Positions 33,721 through 44,689 of a DNA stretch of 64,000 bases are shown here, piece after piece. Numbering within the stretch: the stretch's first letter is position 1; each line of letters begins with the position of its first letter. The stretch comes from Monodelphis domestica (taxonomy: Eukaryota > Chordata > Mammalia > Didelphimorphia > Didelphidae). The translations under genes and the position numbers were made by a program. The notes beneath the pieces were generated by a model that had not been told where the DNA came from, searched no databases, and saw only the letters and a program-made list of their open reading frames with translations. The stretch is from positions 79,604,430-79,668,429 of the forward strand of contig NC_077227.1 of NCBI RefSeq assembly GCF_027887165.1. The letters run 5' to 3'.

Positions 33721-34554
33721 AAAACAAAACAATTAAGTGAAAATTTTCTAGTCATTAAATAGTGTAGTCCACCTGTGCAATGAACTCTTCAGAAATTGAA
33801 TTAATAAGTCAACATGCATTTCTTGGATGCCTACTATCTTAAGTCCTTCCTGTCTTAAGTACCTACTACTGTACTGGACAGTATATTTAATCTGCTCTTC
33901 AGAAACCATGTCTACTCTTTAGAGATCTTAAATCCGGGAGAAATCATTCCATTTAACTTTAACTTCTATTATATCTTCTGGTTTCATTTTAAGTGATGGA
34001 GCCATTGGATACTTGTTAGGCTGTTTCCAAGCTAGACCTAGAACTGAATAAAGGAAAGACAGTTGATTAGATTGCATCTGGAAAATCACATTCCATTTTA
34101 TTTTCAATGATACCAAGTGGCTGCCAGATAAACAAACCCATCTTTTTCAGCACCATTATTATTTGAGTGATGTTATATGGCTTGTATCATTGTGTATAAT
34201 ATCTAAAGCATCAAAACTACAGATGACTCTGAGGGCAATGGATGAATGTAAGAAGGCTACAGCAAATTACCACAATGACTGCTAGGTAGGAAGTATCCCA
34301 CTCCTAAAAGAAATCATTCATAAGATGTTTGTCAGAAAAGGTGAGATGGTCACGAAGGGAAGATGAGGGATGACAGGCATGACCAAAGTGTTACCTAGGT
34401 AGATCGTAACATAATTAAAGAAGAAGACCTCCACAATGGTAGATCAATCCTCTAGAGAAAATTTGGGGCAAGGGTCACATAGGAATAAAAGATGAGTGGC
34501 AAAATCCATTCTTAGAAGGACTGATTACACTTTTGAAATCCCAGATCCATTGAT
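33721..34554. other. no recognisable feature
   Basis: 33800-33890 may be an L2-like head (TTTCTTGGATGCCTACTATC, TACTACTGTACTGGACAGTA). The rest is unclassified. Confidence 0.3.
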
Positions 34555-34795
34555 TTCTTTTATACATACACACACATGTACAATATGGGATTATATGTAT
34601 ATATGCATGTGTATCTATTGCTCTAAAATCAGTAGAACAATGGATCTGGGGTCTGGACTTTACATTTACATATTATATGTATGTAATATATAATATATCA
34701 TGTATATATCATACATAAACTCTCTTTATATACATATATATAAAATCCATGATGTATATGTACATATATGGGTATATGTATACACATACACAAAA
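34555..34795. repeat. TA/TG/CA-rich simple sequence
   Basis: Runs of ACATACACACACATGTAC, ATATATGCATGTGTATC and TATATATAAAATCC type. The small frames inside it are artefacts. Confidence 0.75.
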
Positions 34796-34859
34796 ATATG
34801 ATGTAATACTATTGTTAACCACCACCAAAAGGCAATCTGCTATTCTGGTTTTGTACTCT

Positions 34860-34968
34860 TTCAATAACTCAACACATATTTGTTGACCATTCTGTTGTTG
34901 TACCCTACAGTAAGTGCTTGGGGAAATACAAATAAGATTAAATAAACCACAATATCTGTCTTCTGGCA
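34860..34968 (-). repeat. L2 3' end, antisense
   Basis: CAACACATATTTGTTGACCAT, CAGTAAGTGCTTGGGGAAAT and ATAAACCACAATATCTGTC. Confidence 0.5.
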
Positions 34969-34973
34969 CAAAG

Positions 34974-35173
34974 CAGAGGTTCTTAACTTTTTTGTCTCAT
35001 AGATCCCCTCTCTCAGTCTGGTGAAACTTATGGACTAACCCCTTCTTAGAATCATGTTTATAAATACTTAAAACAAAATACACAAAGTTAAAAAAGAAAT
35101 CAATTCTTATGAAATATAATTATAAAAATATTTTTAGAAATAAAAGTTCTCAGTCTCAGATTAAGAATTCCTG
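34974..35173 (-). mobile_element. hAT-type MITE (same family as 10867-11052, inverted)
   Basis: Left end CAGAGGTTCTTAACTTTTTT and right end ATTAAGAATTCCTG are inverted repeats. GTCTCATAGATCCCCTCTCT and CAGTCTGGTGAAACTTATGG mirror the 10.9-kb copy. The 8-mers outside (GCACAAAG and GTCTAGTC) do not match, so the TSD has decayed or the ends are slightly off. Confidence 0.65.
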
Positions 35174-35179
35174 GTCTAG

Positions 35180-35182
35180 TCA

Positions 35183-35229
<47 letters not shown>

Positions 35230-35236
35230 ACACACC
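35180..35236. repeat. (CA)n microsatellite
   Basis: CA dinucleotides with three TA interruptions, right next to the MITE end. Confidence 0.97.
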
Positions 35237-36144
35237 AGACACTTAAAAAATGAAGACTTACTTTCTTATGGGGGAGAATTTGGCACCATTCCACTAGGTT
35301 CAATAAATGAGGTTATCCCCCTGCTTGGGACTTTCTAGGGGGAAGGTCTCTGGAGGATCCAAATTTGTCCTGGGCCTAGTGTCTCCTAAGCCTGGCAATA
35401 TATCAGTGCTAGTCATGATGAAGAGCCCATTGGTCTGCTGCTCTTGGATTTAGCCATCTGATCAAGTGGAAAAGTATCAGATTTGAAAGCAAGATCCATA
35501 CCAGCAGACTATACAAGGGAAAAAGCAACAAAACTTTACACACAGAGATGCATAAAAGATGAGACCACAGAGAAAGGTGATGATTTGTTAAAGCTTATAA
35601 TTTTTATCAAAATGTAAATAATTTAGATCATATTGTTTTATTTGAGATTAAATTATTTATTCTAATTTTGGTTCATTTTGTGGGATTCATGGAAGAAAGG
35701 AAATAACTGCTTGGAATGAAATCACAGAATATTGGGGAGCCCCAGGGGGCAAGGACAGGTGGAGATGGATTAGCCTTAGCAAGAATGAGGGACGGGATAC
35801 TTACTGGTAAGGAGAAGAAATAAGGAAAATTTTATAATGGAAAACTTGAGGGAAAGTGAAAAGTCTCTCAATAATATTTGTCAGGAATTATAGAGTATTT
35901 AGAATAGAATAAAACAATTATAGAGGGCCAGAATGGGATGGATAAAAATTATGTGCCATAAAATTTTAGTGGGTAGCCCACTGGAGGCAGGTAGGTTCTT
36001 ATCACTTGCATACTTAGGGTAACTAATTTTTTTTTGTTTTTTTTCTAATCTTTACAAGAAGGAAAAGGAGGAAGAGAGACATAAGAAAAGAAAAATTTTG
36101 TGGGAGTCCAAGGTGATTATCCAAAAACTGGGAGAGTTGCAAAA
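35237..36144. other. no recognisable feature
   Basis: About 0.9 kb without a repeat or gene that I can name. Confidence 0.3.
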
Positions 36145-36280
36145 GAAGAAAAAATCTAACCAAATTGTTTTATTTTAGAAGGCAAAGAAGCAAAGGTCTG
36201 GAAAGTTAATGTGCTTGGTCAAGGTCACATGGCTCATTTCATTGTCAAGAGCCAGGCCTTTCACCATATTAAACAGCAAA
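36145..36280 (-). repeat. MIR-type remnant, antisense
   Basis: GGAAAGTTAATGTGCTTGGT, CAAGGTCACATGGCTCATTT, AAGAGCCAGGCCTTTCACC. Confidence 0.5.
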
Positions 36281-36329
36281 GGAATATGGGGAAAGTGGAA
36301 GCTTTGTGAGTGTGAAGACTTTCGTTTTT

Positions 36330-36405
36330 TTTGTCTTTGTAGAGCCTAACACAATGTCTGGCATGTAATAATAGATGCTTACTAAATGTTCATTGAATGT
36401 TGAAT
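36330..36405 (+). repeat. L2 3' end
   Basis: TAGAGCCTAACACAATGTCT, GGCATGTAATAATAGATGCT, TACTAAATGTTCATTGAATG. Confidence 0.7.
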
Positions 36406-36754
36406 CAATGGAAGACCAGTACTAAAATTCCTTACATTATAACTTAACCAACAATTCACTCCAAATTGATTCTATTTAATAAGTTAGGTCAGAGTAGAAT
36501 TCTAGTGTGTTACCTTATTCTGATACTTGTGCTTTTTCATTTCCTTTTTTTTGTTTGTGTAATTGAGACTCTTAAATATAAATACGAAGCTATTAGTCAG
36601 CAGGTTTCATCTGTAAATTCCTCCCTGAATATTTGAACCACACTATGGAAATAATGTGATACAATGAACAGTGAAGCATTTTCTGTGACAGGTTTGCTGT
36701 AGGTTATTTCTGAAAGAAAGATATTTAATTAAAAGAGAGTAAATGAATAATTCA
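36406..36754. other. no recognisable feature
   Basis: Nothing recognised. Confidence 0.3.
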
Positions 36755-36850
36755 CTAATTAATCAATGACTTTATTAAATCCCCACTATTGGCCACGACC
36801 TATGCTAGACCTCTAGAAGATATAAAAGAAGAATGCTCAACATAAAGGTC
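36755..36850 (-). repeat. L2 3' end, antisense
   Basis: AATCAATGACTTTATTAAAT then CTATGCTAGACCTCTAGAAG. Confidence 0.4.
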
Positions 36851-36854
36851 AAGG

Positions 36855-37430
36855 GCAAACAGGTCAAACGAGAGCTACTTTTTAAGTCAATCTCCTGCAA
36901 ATTAGCACTGGAAAAATCAGTGAAAGAAATGCAAATTTATGAGACTGAAAGATGTAATTTCATCACCTTCAAATTAGAAATGATCATGAAAAGCAGGAAC
37001 AATCAATGTTGAAAGGATTGAGGAAAGCTTGAGTTATGAATTGACCCAACCATTCTAGAAATCAAATTAGAATCCTACAAGAAAAGTAACTAAACTGTTC
37101 ATATGCTATGACCTGGTCAAAGGTTAAATATATGCCAATATTTTCATAGAGGCACTTTTTGCAGTCAATCAATCAAAGAACTGTAAATAAACTGGATTGG
37201 TAAATGACTGAATAAGTTATGGCATATGAATACAATAAAATAACATTATATAGTAAAAATGTCCAACATGAAAAATTCAGAGAAACATGGGAAAATGTAT
37301 ACAAATTATTACAGAACAAAAAAGAATATAAACAATTATAGCCATATAAATGAAAAGATTACTAAAAGGAAAATGAAATCTGAGTATCTGAAAAATCAAT
37401 AATCATCCCAGAGAATAGATGATAAACCTT
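36855..37430 (+). repeat. L1/HAL1 ORF2-end remnant
   Basis: TTATGAATTGACCCAACCAT, GACCTGGTCAAAGGTTAAA (decayed form of the L1 DPAIALLG codons), ACTGGATTGGTAAATGACTG, AAGTTATGGCATATGAATAC and ACATGGGAAAATGTATACAA. Corresponds to the same ORF2 end seen at 13.5 kb but far older. Confidence 0.6.
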
Positions 37431-37624
37431 ACTGCTCTCCTCTTGACCAAGAAACAAAGACTATTTAATTAGGGCAGAATATTATATGCATTATTAAATG
37501 CAGTCATTTTGGATGTTTTTATTTCACTGTGATTCTTTTTTAGAAGGGAGGATTCAGTTTTGAGAGAGGGAAGGAAAGAGGGTATTTCCAGAAATGTCTG
37601 TGAATGAAAGATATTTTTTTAAAG

Positions 37625-37711
37625 GAGCACTATGAGTCAGCACACCTGGGTTCTAGTTATGGCTCTGCCATTAATTGAATATGTGATCTATGGAAAGTCA
37701 CTTCATAGGTT
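37625..37711 (+). repeat. MIR (5' part), split by a second MIR
   Basis: GCACTATGAGTCAGCACACC, TGGGTTCTAGTTATGGCTCT and GGAAAGTCACTTCATAGG. Continues at 37893. Confidence 0.65.
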
Positions 37712-37892
37712 TTAGAACCATAAGGAATCTTAGTGGTCATCTCTTCAAAACTCCCTCATTTTTACAGATGAGAAACCTGAAACCCAGGGGTGATTTCATC
37801 TTTGACCAAAGTCACAAAGATTATGAGTAGCAGAGAGGAAGATTTGAACCCAACTCCCAAGTGCTCTTTCTACTACAATGTGCTGTGTCCCT
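37712..37892 (-). repeat. MIR-type element inserted in another MIR
   Basis: GGAATCTTAGTGGTCATCTC, TTTTTACAGATGAGAAACCT, GACCAAAGTCACAAAGATTA, GAAGATTTGAACCCAACTCC, reversed MIR order. Confidence 0.65.
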
Positions 37893-37990
37893 GTCTTATT
37901 TCTCTGGGCCTTAGTTTCCTCTTCTCCTAAAAAAGGAGGAAGGGATTGGATTTTGAAATCACCAAAGTCCCTATAACTCTAAGTCTTGTT
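37893..37990 (+). repeat. MIR (3' part)
   Basis: TCTCTGGGCCTTAGTTTCCT then GGAAGGGATTGGATTTTGAA and AGTCCCTATAACTCTAAGTC completes the MIR that starts at 37625. Confidence 0.6.
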
Positions 37991-38149
37991 TTATTTTTCC
38001 ATTATCTCAAATTCTGAATGACTCTCTAATGATTTGAGGAGGTTCTAGAATTGTACTTTTCTAATACCTTGCCCAATGTTTCATTCTAAAAAGGCTTAGA
38101 AAAATCAATGAAGCAGGCAGACGGTTGGGAAATTGACATTCTTCCATAT

Positions 38150-38345
38150 GTCACTGTTGTTTTTAACATTGTTCAGTTGTTTTGAACTGTTTCAGACCAT
38201 TCATGACCCCATTTGGGGTTTTCTTGGCAAAGATACTTGAAGCAGCTTGACATTTCCTTCTCTAACTCATTTTACAGATGAGGAAACTGAGATAAATAGT
38301 TTAAGTGACTTGCCGAGTGACACACAGTTAGTAAGATTTGGTGAC
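38150..38345 (-). repeat. Mar1 CORE-SINE, antisense, tRNA end missing
   Basis: TTGTTCAGTTGTTTTGAACT, CATTCATGACCCCATTTGGG, GTTTTCTTGGCAAAGATACT, TTTCCTTCTCTAACTCATTT, GATGAGGAAACTGAGATAAA. Confidence 0.85.
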
Positions 38346-38448
38346 TTTAACAACCAAATAAAATAAAGAAAAGGAAATCGAATTTCCCATCTCAAAAGGA
38401 AAGACTCATTCCTCCACAATTCCCAGAATACATGGGGCTATTATCCAT

Positions 38449-38705
38449 AAGGAGCAGCTAGGTGAGAAAGTGGACAGATCTCTAGATCTAGAGTTAGGAA
38501 GACTCATCTTCCTAAGTCAAATCTGGCCTCAGACACTTAGTAGCTTTGTGACCCTGGGAAAATCACACAACTCTATTCCAATTTCCTCATCTGTAAAATG
38601 AGCTGGAGAAGGAAATGGCAAACCACTCTAGCATCTTTGCCAAGAAAACTCCAAATGGAGTCATGAAGAGTTGGACACAACTGAGAAATGCCCAAACAAC
38701 AACAT
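38449..38705 (+). repeat. Mar1 CORE-SINE, full length
   Basis: GGAGCAGCTAGGTGAGAAAG (A-box), GTGACCCTGGGAAAATCACA, GAGCTGGAGAAGGAAATGGC, ATCTTTGCCAAGAAAACTCC, GAAGAGTTGGACACAACTGA, ending CAAACAACAACA. Confidence 0.92.
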
Positions 38706-39194
38706 GCCCATAACGATTAAAGACTTAGAGGTTATTGGAAGTCATCTTCTTCCTCTTCAGGGAAGAGGCCAAACTGCTTTAGCTTGGTATCATGTGATAA
38801 CTCTGAGCGCATACAACTAAGGGAGGAGAATGGAAGTCTTACCTTCTCCTTTGCTCACTGAGAGCTCTACTTTGGGCTCAGTCACATACCAAAAACTACA
38901 ACAACCTAGATCTAGGTCAAAGGGAGCTATTGCATTGGCAGAAATTGAGTGAAATAAGCAGATGAGAAATAATACACATTATGATTATACTGGTATCAAT
39001 GAAGACATCAGTAAAAGGAAGCCTAAATAGCTGAAAGAGTGTTCCTATAGTTAAGGAAGTTCATACAAATATTTCCTCTGATTCCTGCACTACTGGGATC
39101 TTGAAATTTTTTCAAAGATCCCTGAGATACATAGGGAATCCACTTGGAGGGAAATCTTAACCCTCAGCAGAATGTCTAAACTGGATTAAAAAGA
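38706..39194. other. no recognisable feature
   Basis: Nothing recognised. Confidence 0.3.
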
Positions 39195-39216
39195 AATAAT
39201 AGTAGCTAGCATTTAT
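39195..39216 (-). repeat. THER1/MIR antisense, left part
   Basis: ATAGTAGCTAGCATTTATA is the outer end of the element that resumes at 39516. Confidence 0.6.
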
Positions 39217-39515
39217 AAAACCATTTTAAGGAGAACTGTGGGAGTAGAAACACAGAAGAAAAACAATTTCTTGATCATGTGGTTTGACAGGGATATGACT
39301 GGGGATGTAGACTCTAAACGATCATCCCAGAATAAATATTAATAATGTGGAAATAGGTCTTGATCAATGACACATGTAAAACCCAGTGGAATTGCTCGTT
39401 GGCTATGGGAGGGGGTGGGAGAAGGGAAGGGAAAGAACATTAATCATGTAACCGTGGGAAAACTTTCTTATTTAATTAATTAAATAAATAAACTTATTTT
39501 TAAAAGCACTTTAAG
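39217..39515 (+). mobile_element. L1 3' end inserted in a THER1/MIR, with TSD
   Basis: L1 3' UTR sequence at 39231-39501 (GAACTGTGGGAGTAGAAACA, ATGTGGAAATAGGTCTTGAT, CCCAGTGGAATTGCTCGTTG, a G-rich tract, TAATCATGTAACCGTGGG). AAAACCATTTTAAG (39217-39230) and AAAAGCACTTTAAG (39502-39515) agree at 12 of 14 and are the target duplication. Confidence 0.8.
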
Positions 39516-39752
39516 GTTTGCAAAGTGTTTCACAAATATTATCTCATTTTGTCCTCACAACAACACTGGAATGCAGATGCTATTTTTGTCCCCATTTTAC
39601 AGAAGAGGAAACCGAAGCAGACAGATTCAGTGACATGCCCAGGGTCAGCCATATAGCTACTAAATATCTGAGGCTGGATTTGAACTCATCTTCCTAACTC
39701 CAGGCCCACTGCTCTATCCTTTGAGCCAACTGGCTGCTTCAAGAAAGCAAAC
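39516..39752 (-). repeat. THER1/MIR antisense, right part
   Basis: GTTTGCAAAGTGTTTCACAA, TCATTTTGTCCTCACAACAA, GCATTTGAGCC-type tRNA end replaced by CTATCCTTTGAGCCAACTGG. This is the larger part of the interrupted element. Confidence 0.75.
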
Positions 39753-40435
39753 TCAAGAGAGTTCTGAAGATACATGTGATTTCAAAAAGGGTATATATTT
39801 CGAGCTGTTTATTCAGGGTCCCTAGGGCAATAGGAAAACCTTAGTAATTGGATTTGTAGTTCATAAGAATCTCAGAGAAGGGGTCCTTTTGTCTTATGAT
39901 ATGAGTAAAATCTAGATTTGCTTAAAAGAAAAAAATTTTAAATGGACATTTAATAGTCATGGTGTGCATTAGGAAAATTCCCATTTTACATACTGTTTAC
40001 ATTAGTCTCAATACCCATAAAACATATAGTAATGCATATTTCTCAATATATAAGCATTCAAACAAGTAAAAGTTATGTCAAGGGAATTAGTTTGGCCTAT
40101 AAAGAAAACATGCCAAAAGTGATTGTCCAATTACGGATTAAAATAAAAGGAGGAAGAGAGAAATTGTCATTTTTTCCTCCATCAAATCTCTGAAAAACTA
40201 GAGTTTCCAAAAATGAGTCTTGTATAAAGAATCTCTCCTGTGGGTCCCAGGAAATACAAAGAGCATCCAAATATATTCTGGTTGAAGCCCTTACAGTGTG
40301 ACACCATCTCTGAAGCTACTTCCCAAACCTGCCCTAGTACTCAGTTTGAGTTTCCAAAGGGAAGTTGCCTAATCTCAAAGTTCCATAGGGTAACATTGTA
40401 TATTTTTCTCTAAATACTATAGATATCCCAAAAGT
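39753..40435. other. no recognisable feature
   Basis: Nothing recognised. Confidence 0.3.
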
Positions 40436-40530
40436 CTTAGGGATGCTGCTAATATTCCAGGGAAAAGTATAAATCCTCTGACCCTATGAAGTACACAAGG
40501 TCAAGAGGCAAGGGCATATGGGATCTCCAA
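40436..40530 (+). repeat. unclassified local repeat, copy A
   Basis: Core AAAAGTATAAATCCTCTGAC is identical to copy B at 42370-42465. Before it CT(T/C)AGGGA(T/A)GCT and after it GGTCAAGAGGCAAGGG also match. Copy B carries about 5 extra bases in the middle. Not a family I recognise. Confidence 0.65.
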
Positions 40531-41224
40531 GTTCCTTACCAAGTGATTCTCTCAGGGGCTTGTTTTGAACTGATTTCTCTTCTATCCCAGGATCACACAG
40601 CATTTAAAAACTTGAATAACTTCAGAGGTATGAGTGCTACAAACTTACAAAACATTATTTGACAGCTTAATAGTTTAAATATTTTTCACTGACATAGTTT
40701 TGTGAATTCTGAATTTAAATTTTAATTTTTAAAAGATGAGGCACTGTATGTGCAATAGATTCTGGGTGGCTCTTTCTTGGACCAGTGAGTTGGCAGAGTA
40801 GGTCTTCTTGTTTGATAACCCTAGTTACCTGATCTGTCTTCTATTGGGTTTTTTTCTTGTGAAATCACATCAAAACTGTCATAGTTGCATCAAAACTTAA
40901 CTCTTTGGATGATCTTAAGGCTAGGATTACAAGTGCAATCATTAAAGCACAACATATGTGCATATGGTAAATTTTTTAATAAGATTTAAATCAACATTTA
41001 AAATTTCAACATAATTGGTCCCTCAAATACTGTTTTTTGTAAGTTTGCAGCATTTATACTTCTGAAGTCATTATAGCTTAAAACTGCACTAAAACTTTTA
41101 GGACACTTTGTATACAACAGCATAGAGCCACCACCAGAATGTTTGTGGCTCTGATATTATTTATACAGCATTGAGTGAAGGGGAAACTTGCAGCTATCAG
41201 TCTAGTTGATTGAGATAAACCAAT
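40531..41224. other. no recognisable feature
   Basis: AT-rich, unclassified. Confidence 0.3.
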
Positions 41225-41400
41225 TTATTCAAAATCCTGCAATTTAAACAGAGTCAAAGAACCTTGCTTTGAATTCCACCTCCACTACTTCCCACGTAGA
41301 GGACCTTGATCAAAACTCAGTTTTCTTTTCTATAAAAATGTGCGCATTGAATCTTTAAGGTCCCCTCTAGCTCTAATGCTATGATTTTATGCTTCTGTAT
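41225..41400 (+). repeat. MIR-type SINE remnant
   Basis: CAAAGAACCTTGCTTTGAAT, CCACCTCCACTACTTCCCAC, TTTCTTTTCTATAAAAATGTG and GGTCCCCTCTAGCTCTAATG. Confidence 0.6.
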
Positions 41401-41429
41401 GCCTGTAATCACATATACATACATGCCAC

Positions 41430-41558
41430 TTTCCTCTGTACAATGTAAGCTTGAGCACAGGAACTATTTCATTTTTTGCTTTTTTATTCCTAGAGCATGT
41501 ACCTGGTTATAGGCCTGACATATGGTAGATGCTTAATAAATGCATGTTGATTGATTGA
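41430..41558 (+). repeat. L2 3' end
   Basis: ACAATGTAAGCTTGAGCACA, GGAACTATTTCATTTTTTGC, GGCCTGACATATGGTAGATG, CTTAATAAATGCATGTTGAT. Confidence 0.75.
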
Positions 41559-42369
41559 CCAATAGTGCTAGACCCTATAATAGATTATGATTGTCAGAGA
41601 GATTAAATTTCATTCTGCATAGTTCTGATGTGAAATATATTTCCTATTCTAATTTTCTAATATAATATTTCTAATATTCTAATTATTTGAAAACTAGTGA
41701 TCTATGGCAGAAGGGTACATATGCACTCATACAACATATATCTAAATTAGAATATTTGATGAAGGAGAACACTATGTCCCTAATCTTTTCCAGACAGAAC
41801 AGAGTTCTTGATGATATTTTCAAAATACCATTAAAATTACTGTGGCATTGTACATGATTACTATGTTTCTAACAAACAGGGGGAAAGTAAAAACCAATAG
41901 AAGAATTGTTGCAATTTCAAAAAGAAACTTTTTATCTGGTCTAAAAAAGATAGCAGAAAGAAATGTTTTGCTTTACTTTGTAAAAATGTATCACATACGG
42001 GGTACTATTCTCCCAACTTCCACGTGAAAAGACCCCCTGACTCCCCAGAACAAGGTTACCTACTTGTTTTCTCAGAGTTCTAAAGGAATATTAATGTGTC
42101 TTTCTAATGATAAAGACCATGAACACCAAATTCTCCCAAAGGTCTGTGCCACTCTAGTCCACAAGGACATACAGAGTTCAAGGGAAAACAGGCTCAAACA
42201 AAGAAAAAGCATGTGACAATAGAGAGGTAGGTAGCACAGCTCCTGGAAGTCCTTTGGATGGAGGCTTCAAGATATTCCCTGGAGACATGATGTGATCTTG
42301 CTCTGGGTTCCTCAGGCTTGAAGCTATCTTTCCTTGTTACTGTTCAGACTCCCTACTAGTGACTATTGT
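41559..42369. other. no recognisable feature
   Basis: The + frame at 41842-42027 (61 codons) has no domain. Otherwise unclassified. Confidence 0.3.
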
Positions 42370-42465
42370 CCTAGGGAAGCTACTAATATACCAGTGAAAA
42401 GTATAAATCCTCTGACCCTGTACACAATGTCTATGGTCAAGAGGCAAGGGGATACAGAGGCTGAA
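42370..42465 (+). repeat. unclassified local repeat, copy B
   Basis: CCTAGGGAAGCTACTAATAT, AAAAGTATAAATCCTCTGAC and GGTCAAGAGGCAAGGG match copy A 1.9 kb upstream, same strand. Confidence 0.65.
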
Positions 42466-42554
42466 AGCCTTATGGTAGTTGGAGATTCAAAACAAAATAA
42501 CCCCTGCACTTAAGCTCCCACAGTGAGGGAATAAAAATGTACTCAGATAAATAA

Positions 42555-42790
42555 GGATAATTGTTCAGTTATTTTAATTGTATCTGACTGTTTGTGAGAC
42601 TCATTTGGGGTTTTCTTGGCAAAGAGACTGAAGTTTGCCATTTTCTTCTCCAGTTCATTCTACAGACGAGGGAACTGAGGATTAAGTGATTTGCCTAGGG
42701 TGACACAGATAGCAAATATCTGAGGAAAGATTTGAACTCAGGAAGAGGAGTCTTCCTGCCTCCAGGACTGGTGCTCTAGTTTAAGGTACT
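42555..42790 (-). repeat. Mar1 CORE-SINE, antisense
   Basis: AATTGTTCAGTTATTTTAAT, GTTTGTGAGACTCATTTGGG, GTTTTCTTGGCAAAGAGACT, TCTTCTCCAGTTCATTCTAC, AGATTTGAACTCAGGAAGAG. Confidence 0.85.
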
Positions 42791-43155
42791 TTAAAGACTA
42801 AGTAGAGAATCAGTAATAGCTCGAGTGGCATCTAAGCTGAGCATTGAACCAAGCTAGGGACTCAGCAGAGTGGAGAAGAAAGAGGAGTCCTTTGCTGAAA
42901 GGAAAAGGGTCAGTGCTAACATAAGTTTATAAAAAAATGTTTGGCATAGGCACGTTGTGTCATGTGACCACCAAGCAGAGAAGAAGAAAAGAGTTCTCCC
43001 ACAGCAGTGAGCACCTAGTTGACAATGAATAGTACAGATTTATAGTCCATCTAGAAAATATATTATATACCTTTTCTCTAGCACCACATGAATTCCTGGA
43101 ATTCTTTCCCTCTACAAATCTATCTCCTGGCTTCCCTGATGTCAATCCAGGGATT
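42791..43155. other. no recognisable feature
   Basis: Nothing recognised. Confidence 0.3.
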
Positions 43156-43168
43156 GGGGGGGGGGGGG
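43156..43168 (+). repeat. G13 homopolymer
   Basis: Thirteen consecutive G, the longest G-run in the window. Confidence 0.95.
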
Positions 43169-43194
43169 TGAGATGAAATCAAATTGAGCCAAGA

Positions 43195-43365
43195 AGCATT
43201 TATTAACTACTACACAATATGTCATGCTCTGTACCAAGAATTAGGGATACAAAAATAGAAAAAACCAGTCCCTGCTCTCACAGAGCTTTTAGTCAGAAGG
43301 GGAGACAACACATATAAACAAGATATAGACAGGATTTCATACATTAGGAACTTTTACTATGAAAA
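43195..43365 (-). repeat. L2-like head fragment, antisense
   Basis: AGAAGCATTTATTAACTACT, CTGTACCAAGAATTAGGGAT, CAGTCCCTGCTCTCACAGAG, GGGGAGACAACACATATAAA. Confidence 0.6.
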
Positions 43366-43374
43366 TTCTTTCCA

Positions 43375-43516
43375 TCAATGCAGGTAGACAACTTGTCCCA
43401 TTACTTCTAGAGGTGAAGACACTAAGGAGCCTGCCACTTGTCCCACATTCTAGTGTCTGAAATAGGACTTGAACACAGATCTTCCTGACTCTAAGTCTCT
43501 ATACTCTCATGGTTTT
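43375..43516 (-). repeat. MIR-type remnant, antisense
   Basis: CTAGAGGTGAAGACACTAAG, AGGACTTGAACACAGATCTT, CTGACTCTAAGTCTCTATAC. Confidence 0.5.
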
Positions 43517-43727
43517 CTTTTAAAAAATAATAAAACCCTTAGCTTCTATCTTAGAATCAACACTGGATATTGGTTCCAAGGTAGAAGGGCAGTAAGGCAT
43601 GAGCAATGGGGGTTAAGTGACTTGCCCAGGGTCACACAGCTGGAAAGTGTCTAAGGCCATATTTGAACCCAACACCTCCCATCTCTAGGCCTGGCTCACA
43701 ATCCACTAAACTACCTACCTGCCCCCT
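43517..43727 (-). repeat. marsupial tRNA-derived SINE (SINE1-like), antisense
   Basis: AACCCTTAGCTTCTATCTTA, TTGGTTCCAAGGTAGAAGGG, GACTTGCCCAGGGTCACACA, ATTTGAACCCAACACCTCCC, CTACCTACCTGCCCCC. Confidence 0.9.
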
Positions 43728-44689
43728 ACCATGATGTTCTTCAGTCTTTGAATGCCTAGTCTTAATTTAACCCAGACAACTATGGAATTGTGGATTTATG
43801 GTCTCTTCCTATCTGGGATGTCATGTAGTTTATAATGAAAGAAGTTGCAAAATTACTTGTCCCACTTCCTCAAGTCATGAAAACTCAGACTATGTTATTC
43901 TGCCTTCCATCCCTCTTGCTGTTTCTTAATCTTAACACATTCAACTTGATGACACTTTCCCGAGTGTCCATGGAGTACTGTTAATCATCCTCTTATTTTG
44001 CTTGGCCCCCCTTCCTTCTAACTGAGCTTTCATTGGCCCAATAAAAGGTACTGCCTCTTTAAAGGGGGTGGGAGAGAGTTAACACTTGGTCAATCTGTAA
44101 GTAAAGGCTGCACCTGGTGCCCAAATTTAGAAATTTGTCTTAAAAAATAAGACAAGCCTTTAGCATTGAAGTGTGCCAAGCTATACAGGAAAACCCCAAC
44201 TCACAGACATGTTGTGCTTCAAAAAGTTCATTTGTTCACAGTCTTGCTTATATCTGTGGGAAAATTCACACCAACTCCCAATGTAGTTAGCATCCTAGGC
44301 CAGCCCACAGAGGCCTATTTCATTCACAGTGTAAATGCAATACCAATTACAATGAATAATAGGAGAAAATGATACAGTGGAAGAAAATGGCAGTCAACAA
44401 AACCAAAGTAATAAGACTGAGTCAAACAATGTTTATGGATCCAAAGCGGCGATGTTCACAAAAAAGCAGATTTAATTTGAAAAGAATGAAAAGATCGAAG
44501 GAGGTTTAGAAATTCCACGTTCCTTTAAGGGTTTTTGAAGTTGAAATCCAAGTTCTTCATTTTGCCTTATTTCATTTAGAAACTTTTAACTTTCAAAGAA
44601 CATGAAGTTTTCAAAAAAGGAACAAAAAAGGAATCACAACCAAATAAAAACATGCTTCAAAGCATTAATATAGAAATGCTCCTTTAAAT
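43728..44689. other. unclassified, possible old transposon sequence
   Basis: No gene. 44025-44065 has CATTGGCCCAATAAAAGG, a CCAAT/TATA-like arrangement. 44220-44470 has CpG-bearing, repeat-like sequence (AAAGCGGCGATGTTCACAAA) that I cannot assign. Confidence 0.3.

Noticed and set aside
44025-44125. CCAAT/TATA-like arrangement followed by TGGTGCCCAA, resembling an LTR edge and primer-binding site
   Set aside because: Only a 10-base resemblance; no paired LTR, no clear ends and no target duplication seen.
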